A DNA stretch of 51,550 nucleotides, from NCBI GenBank assembly GCA_964430665.1, contig CAYSFC010000003.1:1-51550 (forward strand), in the 5' to 3' direction. Below are positions 1 to 7,724 of the stretch, piece after piece (within the stretch, counting starts at the first letter, position 1; each line of letters begins with the position of its first letter). The translations under genes and the position numbers were made by a program. The notes below the pieces were generated by a model, which was not told the origin of the DNA, ran no database searches, and worked only from the letters and a program-made list of their open reading frames with translations. The stretch comes from JAQUYS01 sp964430665. Its GTDB lineage: Archaea > Nanobdellota > Nanobdellia > Woesearchaeales > SKGA01.

Positions 1-3000
1 ACAGATAACTTAAGCGGAATAAATCAATACCAATACGCTATTGGAACAAGTATACATCCAGACAGAGCAGAGGATTATGCTTATGCATGGGATCATTGGG
101 ATGATGTTCTTCCAGCAACAACAACTACATTTACAAGCGCTTCGCCAGAAGGATTAGACTTAACTGATGGCGAATCTTATTATTTATCAGTAAGAGCTCA
201 AGATAATCAAAGTTACTGGAGTTTATGGGACTCATCCGATGCTATAACTATAGATGTATCTGCACCAACTGGAGGAAGCATTTCATATCCAACAGGATTC
301 CTCACTACTAGTGACTCGATAACAATTACATATGTAATTGGAAATGATTCAATTTCAGGCTTAAAAGAAGCATCAGTGTGGGCAGCAAAAGTTCAAATGA
401 ATCCTGATGGTCAATGTCCAGGATTTGTTGATCAAGATTTTAACCACATACGGTCTATTTCTGAAGAAGAAATAGCATCCATAGATGTTTATGCACCACA
501 ATATTTAATACATCATGTAGATAATGGTTATTGTTATAAATTCAAATTAGATGTTTCAGATAATGTTGATAATAAAGAAACATATGATTATGCAACTTCT
601 TTAGCATTAAAAGTAGATACAACTCCACCAACACCAGTTGTTTTTGATATGGATTATGTATATACAACAAGCCCAACATTAAGTTTCAATTGGTTACCTT
701 CAGAAGATGAAGAATCTGGAATTAAATATTATAAATATTATTTATTTGATACTTTAACTCCTTCAAATTACTTAGTAAATGGAACAACAACTTCAACATC
801 AGTTACTTTACCTGATTTAAGATATGAACTCGAAGACCAACATTCATACAAACTAAAAGTTGTAGCATATAATAATTATAATCTTTCAAGTTCATCAACT
901 TCACCATATGTATTGTATGGAGATAAAATAGTTCCAGATCCATTAGAACCAATATTTGTTGGAAACAACAACACAATTGCATCACCAATTTATGTTGATT
1001 CCACCGAAACAAACAGTACTTTAATATTATTATCAGGAGAAGAATCCTTAGATTGTATATGGTCTTTCTACGATGTTGACTTTGCTTTCCCAACAGGAAA
1101 CGGATTCAGAAATAATTGCACACCTCTGCCTTCAGAAAATGGAAACTACACATGTAATATAACTCCAATAGATGAAGGACACCAAACAGTACACATTGCT
1201 TGTAAAGATTCAGCAAATAATTTACAAACAAGTTCAACAAATTTAGACTTTTCATTCGTGAAAGAATCTAAACCTCCAAGATTAAACATAACTTACCCAG
1301 AACCAAATCAAGTAGTTTCAGGATTATCTGTACAAGGTGTATTTGATGTAAAAGAAATTTCATCATTTAATTATTCATATAAATTTACTCAAGAAGGAAG
1401 TGTACTTTCTAAAGGAACATCCTATATTAACAACACTAATTACAACAATGATGAAAATGTAGGTACTTTACAAACAAATGTGTCCGGATTAGAGGGAATA
1501 ACAGGAAATGTAAGATTATATGTTAATGCAACAGATTCATTCAACAGAACAAACGAAACTTACGTAGATTTCATAGTAACAAAAGACGCACCTCAAATTG
1601 ATAACAACCTAGAATCAAATTACATAAACGAATCAACAGATATAAATCTAACATTAACTCTTTGGGAATATTTTAGTTACAACATAACTTACGAAAACGG
1701 AACTTTAATACCAACATATAATGATTCAAATACATCCATTGATTTAGTTAATTTATCTAATTATATAATAAATTTAAATATCGCAGATTTTACAGACGGA
1801 ATATATTATCTAAACTTATATGCAAACAATAGTGACGATCAAGGAAGTGAAGCACCATACCAACAACAAATAAAATTAACTGTAGATACAACCTTACCAA
1901 TTGGATTTGAAGACTCAAAAATAATAACACCAGATATAATTTTTGAAAGTGATGACGTTACAGTTTCAACAGTATTTCAAGATTTAAATGGATTCTCAGA
2001 AGTATTATTATATTTCAACGATGGAACAAGTAACAGTTCTACAATCGCATATCCTTCACCAGAAGAAGATAATACAATAGAATATCACGCAACAATACCT
2101 TCATCAAATTTAAAAATTAATCAAACATTTATATTAATTTGGTCTGTAAAAGACATGGCAGGAAATAAATTAATTTATCCTTTTGGTTCATTTTTTGTTG
2201 ATAACACTCCTCCATCAATAACAACAAATAATCTATCAACGGGAACTTTAAACACAAATTACCTTGATGTAATATATTTCAATGATCCTGATGCTTCACA
2301 AAACGAAACAACTAATTTCAATTGCAGCGCAACAAATTTACATTCAGGACTAACTATTACAACAGACACAACAGAATCATGCACAATATCAGGAATTCCA
2401 ACAGAACCAGGAACTAAAAACGTTACATTCACTGTAACAGATTACTTAAATGGAACTCCACTAGATTCAACATCAAAAAATATAACTCTAAACATATTAG
2501 ATTCAGTTAATTACACATTAAACATAGACACATATCACAACGTAGATATAACTTTTACAACAAGTGATGGAATTAATTATTCAACCACTGCAACATCAAG
2601 TCAAGATGGAGAAAATGTTTCAATAAACCTTCCATTAAATAAAACAATTGATATGTATCTTAAAACAAATGACTTTTCACTACTTGCACCAAACATTTCC
2701 TTAGACGAAAACATTTCCTTATACTACAAAGGATTATTTGATTGGAGCACTTTAGAATGGGAAGATGATTTACTAGGAATAAACAATTACAACAAACCAT
2801 TAAAGGCGAAAATATTAGAATTAAATACAGATTCAAACATAACAAGAACATACACTGTTGGAATGAGATATTCAGATGTGAATCTATCTCCTAACACATT
2901 AAAAATATTCAAATATTATTATGATAAAAATCTTAATGAACCAATATATGATGATAATGAATCAATAGGTTTAGTAACTTCATACTTAGACGGAGATTTC

Positions 3001-3870
3001 ATAAAAACAGAAGTTCAAAACTTTTCAATATTCGTATTAACAGGAAATGGTCCTCAATGTTCTGATGGAATAGATAACGATGGAGACGGTTTAATAGATT
3101 TAGATGACCCGGGTTGTGAAGGAGATCCAAATAACGATGACGAATCTTCAGATTATGTAGCACCGCCACCAGGTCCTTCAGGAGGCGGAGGCGGAGGCTT
3201 CGGAGGAGGTTTCCCTCCTGGACCAACTTGTGATGATGGTATTCAAAATGGAGATGAATTAGGAATAGATTGCGGAGGCGCATGCGAACCATGTCCAACA
3301 AATCAAACTTACACTCCACCAACAGAAGATGAAGATGAAGATGAATCAATAGAAGTAGTAACAACAAAACCAACAGAACCTGAAGTTATAACAAAAACAG
3401 AAACTAAAGTTATTGTAGAAAAAGTTATGCCAATATTCATTTGGTTAGTTTTAGCAGCAGTACTTGCAGGTGCAGGTTACTTCATATATCACATATATTC
3501 AACAGATGAAAAGAAAATACACAAATTAAGCGAAGAAAAAATGAAATTATCAGAGGAATCAAAATCATTACTTAACGAAGATTTACATTTAGTTGGAGAT
3601 TATGTAAAAATGGCTTTAGCGAAAGGCTTTGCAAGAGACGTAATCAAAAAACAATTATTGAAAAACGGATATTTAAGTCAAAATATTGATGCAGTTTTCG
3701 ACGTAGTAACTGCTGAAGAGAAAGTAATCTCTGCAGTTAAATATTTCAACGAATATATTCCACAAGGTTACACAGTTGATGAAATAAAAGATTGGTTAAA
3801 AGAAAACGGAATAGATGAAAACATAATTCAAAAAGCAGCAGAAAAAGTTCAAAACAATTCTTTTAAGTAG
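1..3870 (+). CDS. Large membrane-anchored surface protein (5' end outside window)
   Basis: The reading frame is open from base 1, so this is the last 1289 residues of a longer protein; the GTG at 376 is only an internal codon. The extracellular part is a chain of fibronectin/Ig-like beta domains with 'DTTPP'-type linkers and one putative Ig domain around residues 740-820 (pattern SGLTI...ISGIPTEPGTKNVTFTVTD). Asn-x-Ser/Thr sequons are frequent. Near residue 1020 is an EF-hand-like repeat (CSDGIDNDGDGLIDLDDPGC), then a Gly-rich linker, a second Cys-rich repeat (CGGACEPCP) and an acidic stalk. One membrane helix lies at about residues 1142-1166, followed by a tail of about 120 residues inside the cell holding two UBA-like helical repeats. 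Role inferred: S-layer-associated or adhesion protein. The following gene starts 8 bases downstream. Confidence 0.85.
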   Translation, partial: TDNLSGINQYQYAIGTSIHPDRAEDYAYAWDHWDDVLPATTTTFTSASPEGLDLTDGESYYLSVRAQDNQSYWSLWDSSDAITIDVSAPTGGSISYPTGFLTTSDSITITYVIGNDSISGLKEASVWAAKVQMNPDGQCPGFVDQDFNHIRSISEEEIASIDVYAPQYLIHHVDNGYCYKFKLDVSDNVDNKETYDYATSLALKVDTTPPTPVVFDMDYVYTTSPTLSFNWLPSEDEESGIKYYKYYLFDTLTPSNYLVNGTTTSTSVTLPDLRYELEDQHSYKLKVVAYNNYNLSSSSTSPYVLYGDKIVPDPLEPIFVGNNNTIASPIYVDSTETNSTLILLSGEESLDCIWSFYDVDFAFPTGNGFRNNCTPLPSENGNYTCNITPIDEGHQTVHIACKDSANNLQTSSTNLDFSFVKESKPPRLNITYPEPNQVVSGLSVQGVFDVKEISSFNYSYKFTQEGSVLSKGTSYINNTNYNNDENVGTLQTNVSGLEGITGNVRLYVNATDSFNRTNETYVDFIVTKDAPQIDNNLESNYINESTDINLTLTLWEYFSYNITYENGTLIPTYNDSNTSIDLVNLSNYIINLNIADFTDGIYYLNLYANNSDDQGSEAPYQQQIKLTVDTTLPIGFEDSKIITPDIIFESDDVTVSTVFQDLNGFSEVLLYFNDGTSNSSTIAYPSPEEDNTIEYHATIPSSNLKINQTFILIWSVKDMAGNKLIYPFGSFFVDNTPPSITTNNLSTGTLNTNYLDVIYFNDPDASQNETTNFNCSATNLHSGLTITTDTTESCTISGIPTEPGTKNVTFTVTDYLNGTPLDSTSKNITLNILDSVNYTLNIDTYHNVDITFTTSDGINYSTTATSSQDGENVSINLPLNKTIDMYLKTNDFSLLAPNISLDENISLYYKGLFDWSTLEWEDDLLGINNYNKPLKAKILELNTDSNITRTYTVGMRYSDVNLSPNTLKIFKYYYDKNLNEPIYDDNESIGLVTSYLDGDFIKTEVQNFSIFVLTGNGPQCSDGIDNDGDGLIDLDDPGCEGDPNNDDESSDYVAPPPGPSGGGGGGFGGGFPPGPTCDDGIQNGDELGIDCGGACEPCPTNQTYTPPTEDEDEDESIEVVTTKPTEPEVITKTETKVIVEKVMPIFIWLVLAAVLAGAGYFIYHIYSTDEKKIHKLSEEKMKLSEESKSLLNEDLHLVGDYVKMALAKGFARDVIKKQLLKNGYLSQNIDAVFDVVTAEEKVISAVKYFNEYIPQGYTVDEIKDWLKENGIDENIIQKAAEKVQNNSFK

Positions 3871-3878
3871 GTGTTTTT

Positions 3879-4382
3879 ATGGTAGATGAATTCAAACAAG
3901 TAGTAGAATTATTGGAAAAGTCAGAAGTATTTAAAAATTTTTTAGAAGAGTACAAAGGATATCATTTGGCTCACGGATTTATACAATTAAATCCTGAGTT
4001 CAGTGAAAAAACTCCTTGGCAAATTGGGTATTATTCAGAAGAAAAAGATAATTTAGCTATATTTGAAACCAAACCTCTAAAATTACTTCCCTTTGAAAAA
4101 GCCTTTAAAAAAGATGGAACAATAGATGAATTGAAAAAAGAAGATTTACTTTCATCAGAAAATATATTAAAAAAACTAGCATTACACTTACAAAAAAAAT
4201 ATAGCACATATATACCAAATTCACATATGTTGATTGTTCAAGTAATAAATAAAGTCCCTGTATTTAACGTAACCACCATTACATCTTCATTCCACATGAT
4301 AAATACTAGATTTGATGCAAAAACTGGAGAAATAATATTGGATGAATTAAGATCTATTCTCGACCTACGTCATGGAAACTGA
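3879..4382 (+). CDS. Hypothetical protein, possible PepSY-like C-terminal half
   Basis: A 167-residue soluble protein with no signal peptide. The start is supported by AGGTG five bases before the ATG, and the gene sits 8 bases after the surface-protein stop, so the two are probably co-transcribed. The last third (PVFNVTTI ... FDAKTGEIILDE) resembles the final strand and turn of PepSY-like folds. I do not recognise the family otherwise. The last 29 bases overlap the end of the convergent metallophosphoesterase gene. No function can be assigned; a cytoplasmic partner of the surface protein is a guess from position only. Confidence 0.7.
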   Translation: MVDEFKQVVELLEKSEVFKNFLEEYKGYHLAHGFIQLNPEFSEKTPWQIGYYSEEKDNLAIFETKPLKLLPFEKAFKKDGTIDELKKEDLLSSENILKKLALHLQKKYSTYIPNSHMLIVQVINKVPVFNVTTITSSFHMINTRFDAKTGEIILDELRSILDLRHGN

Positions 4383-5001
4383 ATTTTTTCTTTTCTTTTC
4401 TAAATTTTTTAACTTTTTCTAAGTCAAGAATCATACCCAGAGGTCCAGGATTAATAAGATAAGTTTCACCAATCCAATCATCCATTCCTTCACATTCATG
4501 TATATGACCTGCAAAAACCATTAAAGGTTGTTTTTTCTTAATATATCTAAGAGTGCTTTTATTTCCACAATGATGATCTTCGTAAGGAACATCAAGATTC
4601 GTTTTATATGGAGGACCATGCAAAAAAATAATTGTTTCTTCAACTTTTAATTTTTCAAAATATATCCATTTTTCAAAAGCCGAATCAGTTTTACTAAAAC
4701 CATCACCACCATAAAACAATAAGTTAAATCCTTTTTCACGAACAACTTCTTTGTGAACAAATTTAACATTAGGCAAATAAGAACAAATGGTTGAAAGATT
4801 CTCGGGTGTTTCATGATTCCCATGAATTATAAAAACAGGTTTAGGAAATTCATTGAGAACTTCCATTAAAAATTCTATATCGTGTTCAAAATAAGTTAAA
4901 TCTCCCAAACAAACAATAAAATCTACTTTTTTTGCTTTTCTTTTAACTTCTTCCATAGCGAACAAATCGCCGTGAGTATCTCCAAACACAAGAACTTTCA
5001 T
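4354..5001 (-). CDS. Calcineurin-like metallophosphoesterase
   Basis: A 215-residue protein with the full set of metal-binding motifs of the calcineurin-like (MPE) superfamily in order: GDTHGD at the N-terminus, GDLTYFEHD, GNHE, then HGPP and GHIHE near the C-terminus. These residues bind a two-metal centre that hydrolyses phosphoesters. Length and motif spacing match the small YfcE/MJ0936-like phosphodiesterases. The substrate cannot be read from the sequence. It follows the AbrB-PhoU gene with a one-base gap on the same strand, so they are probably one operon. Its 3' end overlaps the convergent gene by 29 bases. Confidence 0.9.
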   Translation of the reverse strand: MKVLVFGDTHGDLFAMEEVKRKAKKVDFIVCLGDLTYFEHDIEFLMEVLNEFPKPVFIIHGNHETPENLSTICSYLPNVKFVHKEVVREKGFNLLFYGGDGFSKTDSAFEKWIYFEKLKVEETIIFLHGPPYKTNLDVPYEDHHCGNKSTLRYIKKKQPLMVFAGHIHECEGMDDWIGETYLINPGPLGMILDLEKVKKFRKEKKKFSFHDVGRE

Positions 5002-5002
5002 T

Positions 5003-5953
5003 TTAAATCGATAACCTATTCAAGTCCCTCATGAAATTTAAAATATTTAATATAATTCTTTTCTTATCTCTATCACAATCAGCACAATTTTCTTCAATTT
5101 CTTTAATAATTTCATTTATTTTGTAAGCAGTTTCATCCGCAAGATTAGAATCTTTTTTATAAAATGCATTCATTAATTGAGTTTGAACTTCTTTTAACTC
5201 ACCAATATTTTCAATACACCCATCTTCTTTATTCTTTCTTTTACTCTTCAATATTTCATTCTTTGAAATTTTAGCAATGTATTCTATTTCATTAGACATT
5301 TTACTTAATATTTTTACAGATTCCCAATATCTTAACAATTCAATAGGATTTTTAACTTTACTTAAATTTGGATGTAATAATTTTGTTTGAATAACTCTGT
5401 AAAGTAAACGCCCTATTTTATCTATATTTTCTTCACGCTCAAAAATAGTTCTTATTATTTCTTTTTTATCATCAAAATCTTTCTTAAAACATTCTTTAAA
5501 ATCAATCATCATAGATCTAATTGTATTATCTATTCTTCTAACAAAAGAAATTATGTCCACAGTTTCAATATCAACATAACTTTTAGCAATTATTTTAGTA
5601 GATGTTTGTTCAATAACTTCCAGCGCAATATATTTTTTTAACCACTCATTTATCTTTTCAGAATATTCATTTAAATTTTGACCAGTTATTATTATATCTG
5701 TTGCTCCACCAACATAAGCACTAAATATTTTCCTTCTAATTGTACTAAATTTTGTTTTACTATCAGTGTTAATAATTAATTCTATTTTTTCTAACTCGGC
5801 GTTTTCTTTTTCAGGACTTAAAAGAAGATTTTTATTATCAAAATCAACATATATTAAATCTCCTTTTTTCAAGTCATTTTGAATTATCCACTTCTTAGGG
5901 AGCGAAACAACAAAAGAATTTCCTCCAAATTGAATTAATTTTCTGTATTCCAT
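5003..5953 (-). CDS. AbrB/SpoVT-type DNA-binding protein with PhoU-like domain
   Basis: Residues 1-45 form an AbrB/SpoVT swapped-hairpin domain (GGNSFVVSLPKKWI, then KGDLIYVDFDNKNLLLSP). The rest is helical and resembles PhoU. Such fusions are common in archaea and are thought to be regulators linked to phosphate or other signals; the target is unknown. A longer frame runs upstream to a GTG at 6016, but I choose the ATG at 5953. It begins the conserved domain and has a TATA box (5974-5986) about 27 bases upstream, which fits a leaderless transcript and places the GTG outside the RNA. Predicted length is 316 residues. The metallophosphoesterase gene follows directly. Confidence 0.85.
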   Translation of the reverse strand: MEYRKLIQFGGNSFVVSLPKKWIIQNDLKKGDLIYVDFDNKNLLLSPEKENAELEKIELIINTDSKTKFSTIRRKIFSAYVGGATDIIITGQNLNEYSEKINEWLKKYIALEVIEQTSTKIIAKSYVDIETVDIISFVRRIDNTIRSMMIDFKECFKKDFDDKKEIIRTIFEREENIDKIGRLLYRVIQTKLLHPNLSKVKNPIELLRYWESVKILSKMSNEIEYIAKISKNEILKSKRKNKEDGCIENIGELKEVQTQLMNAFYKKDSNLADETAYKINEIIKEIEENCADCDRDKKRIILNILNFMRDLNRLSI

Positions 5954-5973
5954 ATAAATAGAAATACTATATA

Positions 5974-6010
5974 CTTTATATATTTTATTATCGGAATAAA
6001 TATATATTTT
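5974..6010. promoter_or_regulatory. Divergent TATA-box promoters for the AbrB-PhoU gene and the 45-residue ORF
   Basis: On the minus strand AAAATATATAAAG (5974-5986) is centred about 27 bases upstream of the ATG at 5953. On the plus strand AAATATATATTTT (5998-6010) lies about 35 bases upstream of the ATG at 6039. Both fit archaeal TATA boxes; the sites are back to back. Confidence 0.55.
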
Positions 6011-6038
6011 CTTCACACATTATTATTGGGGTGGTAAA

Positions 6039-6176
6039 ATGATAGAGTATAGTGATTCATTTTTAAACAAAAGTAAAAAAAGGGAATTTGAAGAATCATT
6101 AGAGGAGCAGCTTTGGGACGATGAATTAAGTTTTGAAGAAGCAGCATTTTTAATGGGTTACAACGACTTTAGTTAG
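6039..6176 (+). CDS. Small acidic protein, 45 residues
   Basis: A short reading frame with its own TATA box and a strong GGGGTG ribosome site five bases before the ATG. It encodes 45 residues rich in Glu and Asp, ending in an acidic helix (SFEEAAFLMGYNDF). It has no Cys, signal or membrane segment. I recall comparable tiny acidic proteins ending in a GY-D/E motif in DPANN genomes, but cannot verify this here. It is transcribed away from the AbrB-PhoU regulator. Function unknown; the good translation signals argue that it is real. Confidence 0.6.
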   Translation: MIEYSDSFLNKSKKREFEESLEEQLWDDELSFEEAAFLMGYNDFS

Positions 6177-6239
6177 GATTTAATTAACTAATAATAAATT
6201 AACTGTTATTTCTCAGGCACACAGCACACAAAACAAAAA

Positions 6240-6267
6240 AAGGGTTTCTACGACGCTAGAAACCCTT
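6240..6267 (-). terminator. Hairpin plus U-tract terminator overlapping the Lrp stop codon
   Basis: Perfect 11-base arms AAGGGTTTCTA (6240-6250) and TAGAAACCCTT (6257-6267) with a 6-base loop. On the minus strand the hairpin is followed by TTTTTTTGTTTT, the form of a bacterial intrinsic terminator. The stop codon of the Lrp gene (6248-6250) is part of the stem. Confidence 0.7.
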
Positions 6268-6694
6268 CTTTTACTATATCTTTAGCAATAAAAATTATTT
6301 CATTGTCCAACAAATTAAACTCCGTAGATAAATAATCAGTAAATTCTCTAGCTAATTGATTGTTTTCAAATATGCCTTCTACAAGAAAGTCATATTTATT
6401 GTTTAAAAGATACACCGAATTAACATTTTGATGTTCATTTAAGAACGATTCTAGTCTAATTCTGTTTTCAATTGGAACTTTTAAAAAAATTTGTGCCTTT
6501 GTAGTATATCCAATCTTACTAAAATCAATTAAAGTAGTGTATTTTGTTATAAAATCCTTTTCATGATTTTTCAATCTATCATACAAGGTAGATATAGGTA
6601 TGTGTATTTTTCTACTTATTTGAGTAAGTGTAGAACGAGAATTTTTTCTCAAATTCTTAATAAATTCTTGATCTGTTTTTCTTAGTATTTTCAT
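6248..6694 (-). CDS. Lrp/AsnC-family transcriptional regulator
   Basis: A 148-residue protein of normal Lrp/AsnC length. The N-terminal winged helix-turn-helix is clear (residues about 8-55, including STLTQISRKIHIPISTLYDRL). A linker and an alpha/beta ligand-binding (RAM-like) domain follow (KAQIFLKVPIENR ... VNSVYLLNNKYDFLVEGIF). Such proteins form dimers or octamers that sense amino acids or other small molecules. The ATG has GGAGG seven bases upstream. The leader contains nested inverted repeats that could act as operator or RNA structure. It is transcribed alone and ends in a strong hairpin terminator. Confidence 0.88.
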   Translation of the reverse strand: MKILRKTDQEFIKNLRKNSRSTLTQISRKIHIPISTLYDRLKNHEKDFITKYTTLIDFSKIGYTTKAQIFLKVPIENRIRLESFLNEHQNVNSVYLLNNKYDFLVEGIFENNQLAREFTDYLSTEFNLLDNEIIFIAKDIVKEGFLAS

Positions 6695-6697
6695 TTT

Positions 6698-6745
6698 ATG
6701 TCCTCCAAGTGCCTCACCACTTATACGGTTTTAAGATAAGGACAT
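6698..6745 (-). promoter_or_regulatory. Nested inverted repeats in the Lrp gene upstream region
   Basis: Outer arms ATGTCCT (6698-6704) and AGGACAT (6739-6745) are perfect complements, and the first covers the ribosome site of the Lrp gene. An inner repeat AAGTG/CACTT lies at 6707-6711 and 6718-6722. They could be an operator for autoregulation or an RNA hairpin that hides the ribosome site. Which parts are transcribed is unknown. Confidence 0.4.
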
Positions 6746-6788
6746 ATTTAGATTAAATTCTTAAGAACTAAAAGGTACTTTAAGAAAA

Positions 6789-6905
6789 TGGTGCATCGGC
6801 CGGGACATTCGTAACAGAACACAGCGCTTAGCGCAGTTTGCTGTTTTTTCGAACCCGGATCACAGGCTTGGAAGGCCCATATCCTAGCCGTTAGACTACC
6901 GATGC
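6789..6905 (-). tRNA. tRNA-Gly(UCC) with a T-loop intron
   Basis: On the minus strand the acceptor stem GCATCGG/CCGATGC (7 bp) starts at 6905 and the discriminator A is at 6792, followed by an encoded CCA (6791-6789). The anticodon loop CTTCCAA gives anticodon UCC. The T-stem CCGGG/CCCGG is interrupted by 42 extra bases inside the T-loop. Removing 6806-6847 restores the canonical loop TTCGAAT and a 72-base tRNA. A TATA box lies at 6929-6938. Unlike this gene, the tRNA-Pro and tRNA-Leu in the window do not encode CCA. Confidence 0.9.
6806..6847 (-). other. tRNA-Gly intron (42 nt) at position 59/60
   Basis: The flanks form a bulge-helix-bulge: T-stem CCGGG/CCCGG, a 4-bp central helix TTCG/CGAA, three-base bulges AAA and TGT, and an inner helix AACAG/CTGTT after an A-A mismatch. 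Cutting each bulge after its second base removes exactly 42 bases. A GCGC/GCGC hairpin lies inside the intron. Confidence 0.85.
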
Positions 6906-6928
6906 GTATTGAGAAGAAGATTTACCTC

Positions 6929-6938
6929 TTTTATAAAG
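6929..6938 (-). promoter_or_regulatory. TATA box of tRNA-Gly
   Basis: CTTTATAAAA on the minus strand, 24-33 bases upstream of the mature tRNA 5' end. Confidence 0.6.
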
Positions 6939-7061
6939 ATTACTATGGTGTTAACTAGCAATTAAAACTTCTCAAAAAAGAGAATATACTTTAATAATGC
7001 CATAAAACTATTAACTTGACTATGAAAACCTTAATAAATACTTTATATCTCAATAAGTCTA

Positions 7062-7724
7062 ATGAAATCAAATAAATGGGTTTTTGTCATTTGTGCACAT
7101 TCAGATGATCAAATTCTCGGTGCGGGAGGAACAATTGCAAAATATTCTGAAGAAGGAATAAATGTTCTTACAATCATATTTTCATATGGAGAAGGATCTA
7201 ATCCTCACTTTAAAAAAGAAATAATCAAAGAAATGAGAATTAATGAAGCATTAGATGCAGATAAAATTGTGGGAGGACGTGGAGTTAAATTTTTAGGTTT
7301 ATCTGAAGGAAAATTCAAAAAACAATTTTATGAACAAGAAAAAGATAAAGAATTAGTTCGTCTAATAAAAAAATATAAACCTGAAAAAATACTAACTCAT
7401 GCAACAGATGATTCTCACCCAGATCATAAAAATGTAAATCTTTTGGTCGTAGAAACATACGATAAATTAAATGAAAAAATTAAATCTAAATTAGATATAT
7501 ATACTTTCGGAGTTTGGAGATTTTTCAAATTCAAAAAGAGAAATAATCCTCGTCTAGTTGTAGAAATAAACACCCAATTTGAAAAAAAAACTCGTGCATT
7601 AAAAGTTTTCAAAAGTCAGTGGGATTCAATGCTAGTATTAACTTGGAGCATTTATCTAAAAGCATTCATGGCAGGATTTAGACACAATTGCGGATTAGCG
7701 GAGGAGTTTTATAAGTTAAGATGA
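7062..7724 (+). CDS. PIG-L/LmbE-family N-acetylglucosaminyl deacetylase
   Basis: A 220-residue protein of the PIG-L (LmbE-like) zinc deacetylase family. The first metal motif reads AHSDDQILGAGG (consensus AHPDDE-LG-GG) and the second DSHPDHKNV (consensus HPDH). Members remove the acetyl group from GlcNAc attached to a lipid, inositol or malate acceptor. Glu is replaced by Gln in the first motif, so the catalytic Asp pair is kept but the usual Glu ligand is changed. The stop overlaps the start of the GT4 gene (ATGA, 7721-7724), so the pair is co-translated. A TATA-like TTTATATC lies about 15-20 bases upstream of the ATG. Confidence 0.85.
   Translation: MKSNKWVFVICAHSDDQILGAGGTIAKYSEEGINVLTIIFSYGEGSNPHFKKEIIKEMRINEALDADKIVGGRGVKFLGLSEGKFKKQFYEQEKDKELVRLIKKYKPEKILTHATDDSHPDHKNVNLLVVETYDKLNEKIKSKLDIYTFGVWRFFKFKKRNNPRLVVEINTQFEKKTRALKVFKSQWDSMLVLTWSIYLKAFMAGFRHNCGLAEEFYKLR

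Noticed and set aside
376..378. GTG as start of the surface protein
   Set aside because: The frame is open to base 1 and continues the same beta-domain sequence, so the gene begins outside the window.
803..3373. Minus-strand frames inside the surface protein gene
   Set aside because: They mirror a long coding frame, have Leu/His-rich low-complexity translations and no promoter or ribosome site.
6789..6905. tRNA-Gly as a pseudogene because of the broken T-loop
   Set aside because: The insert fits a bulge-helix-bulge exactly, and its removal restores a perfect T-loop and all stems.
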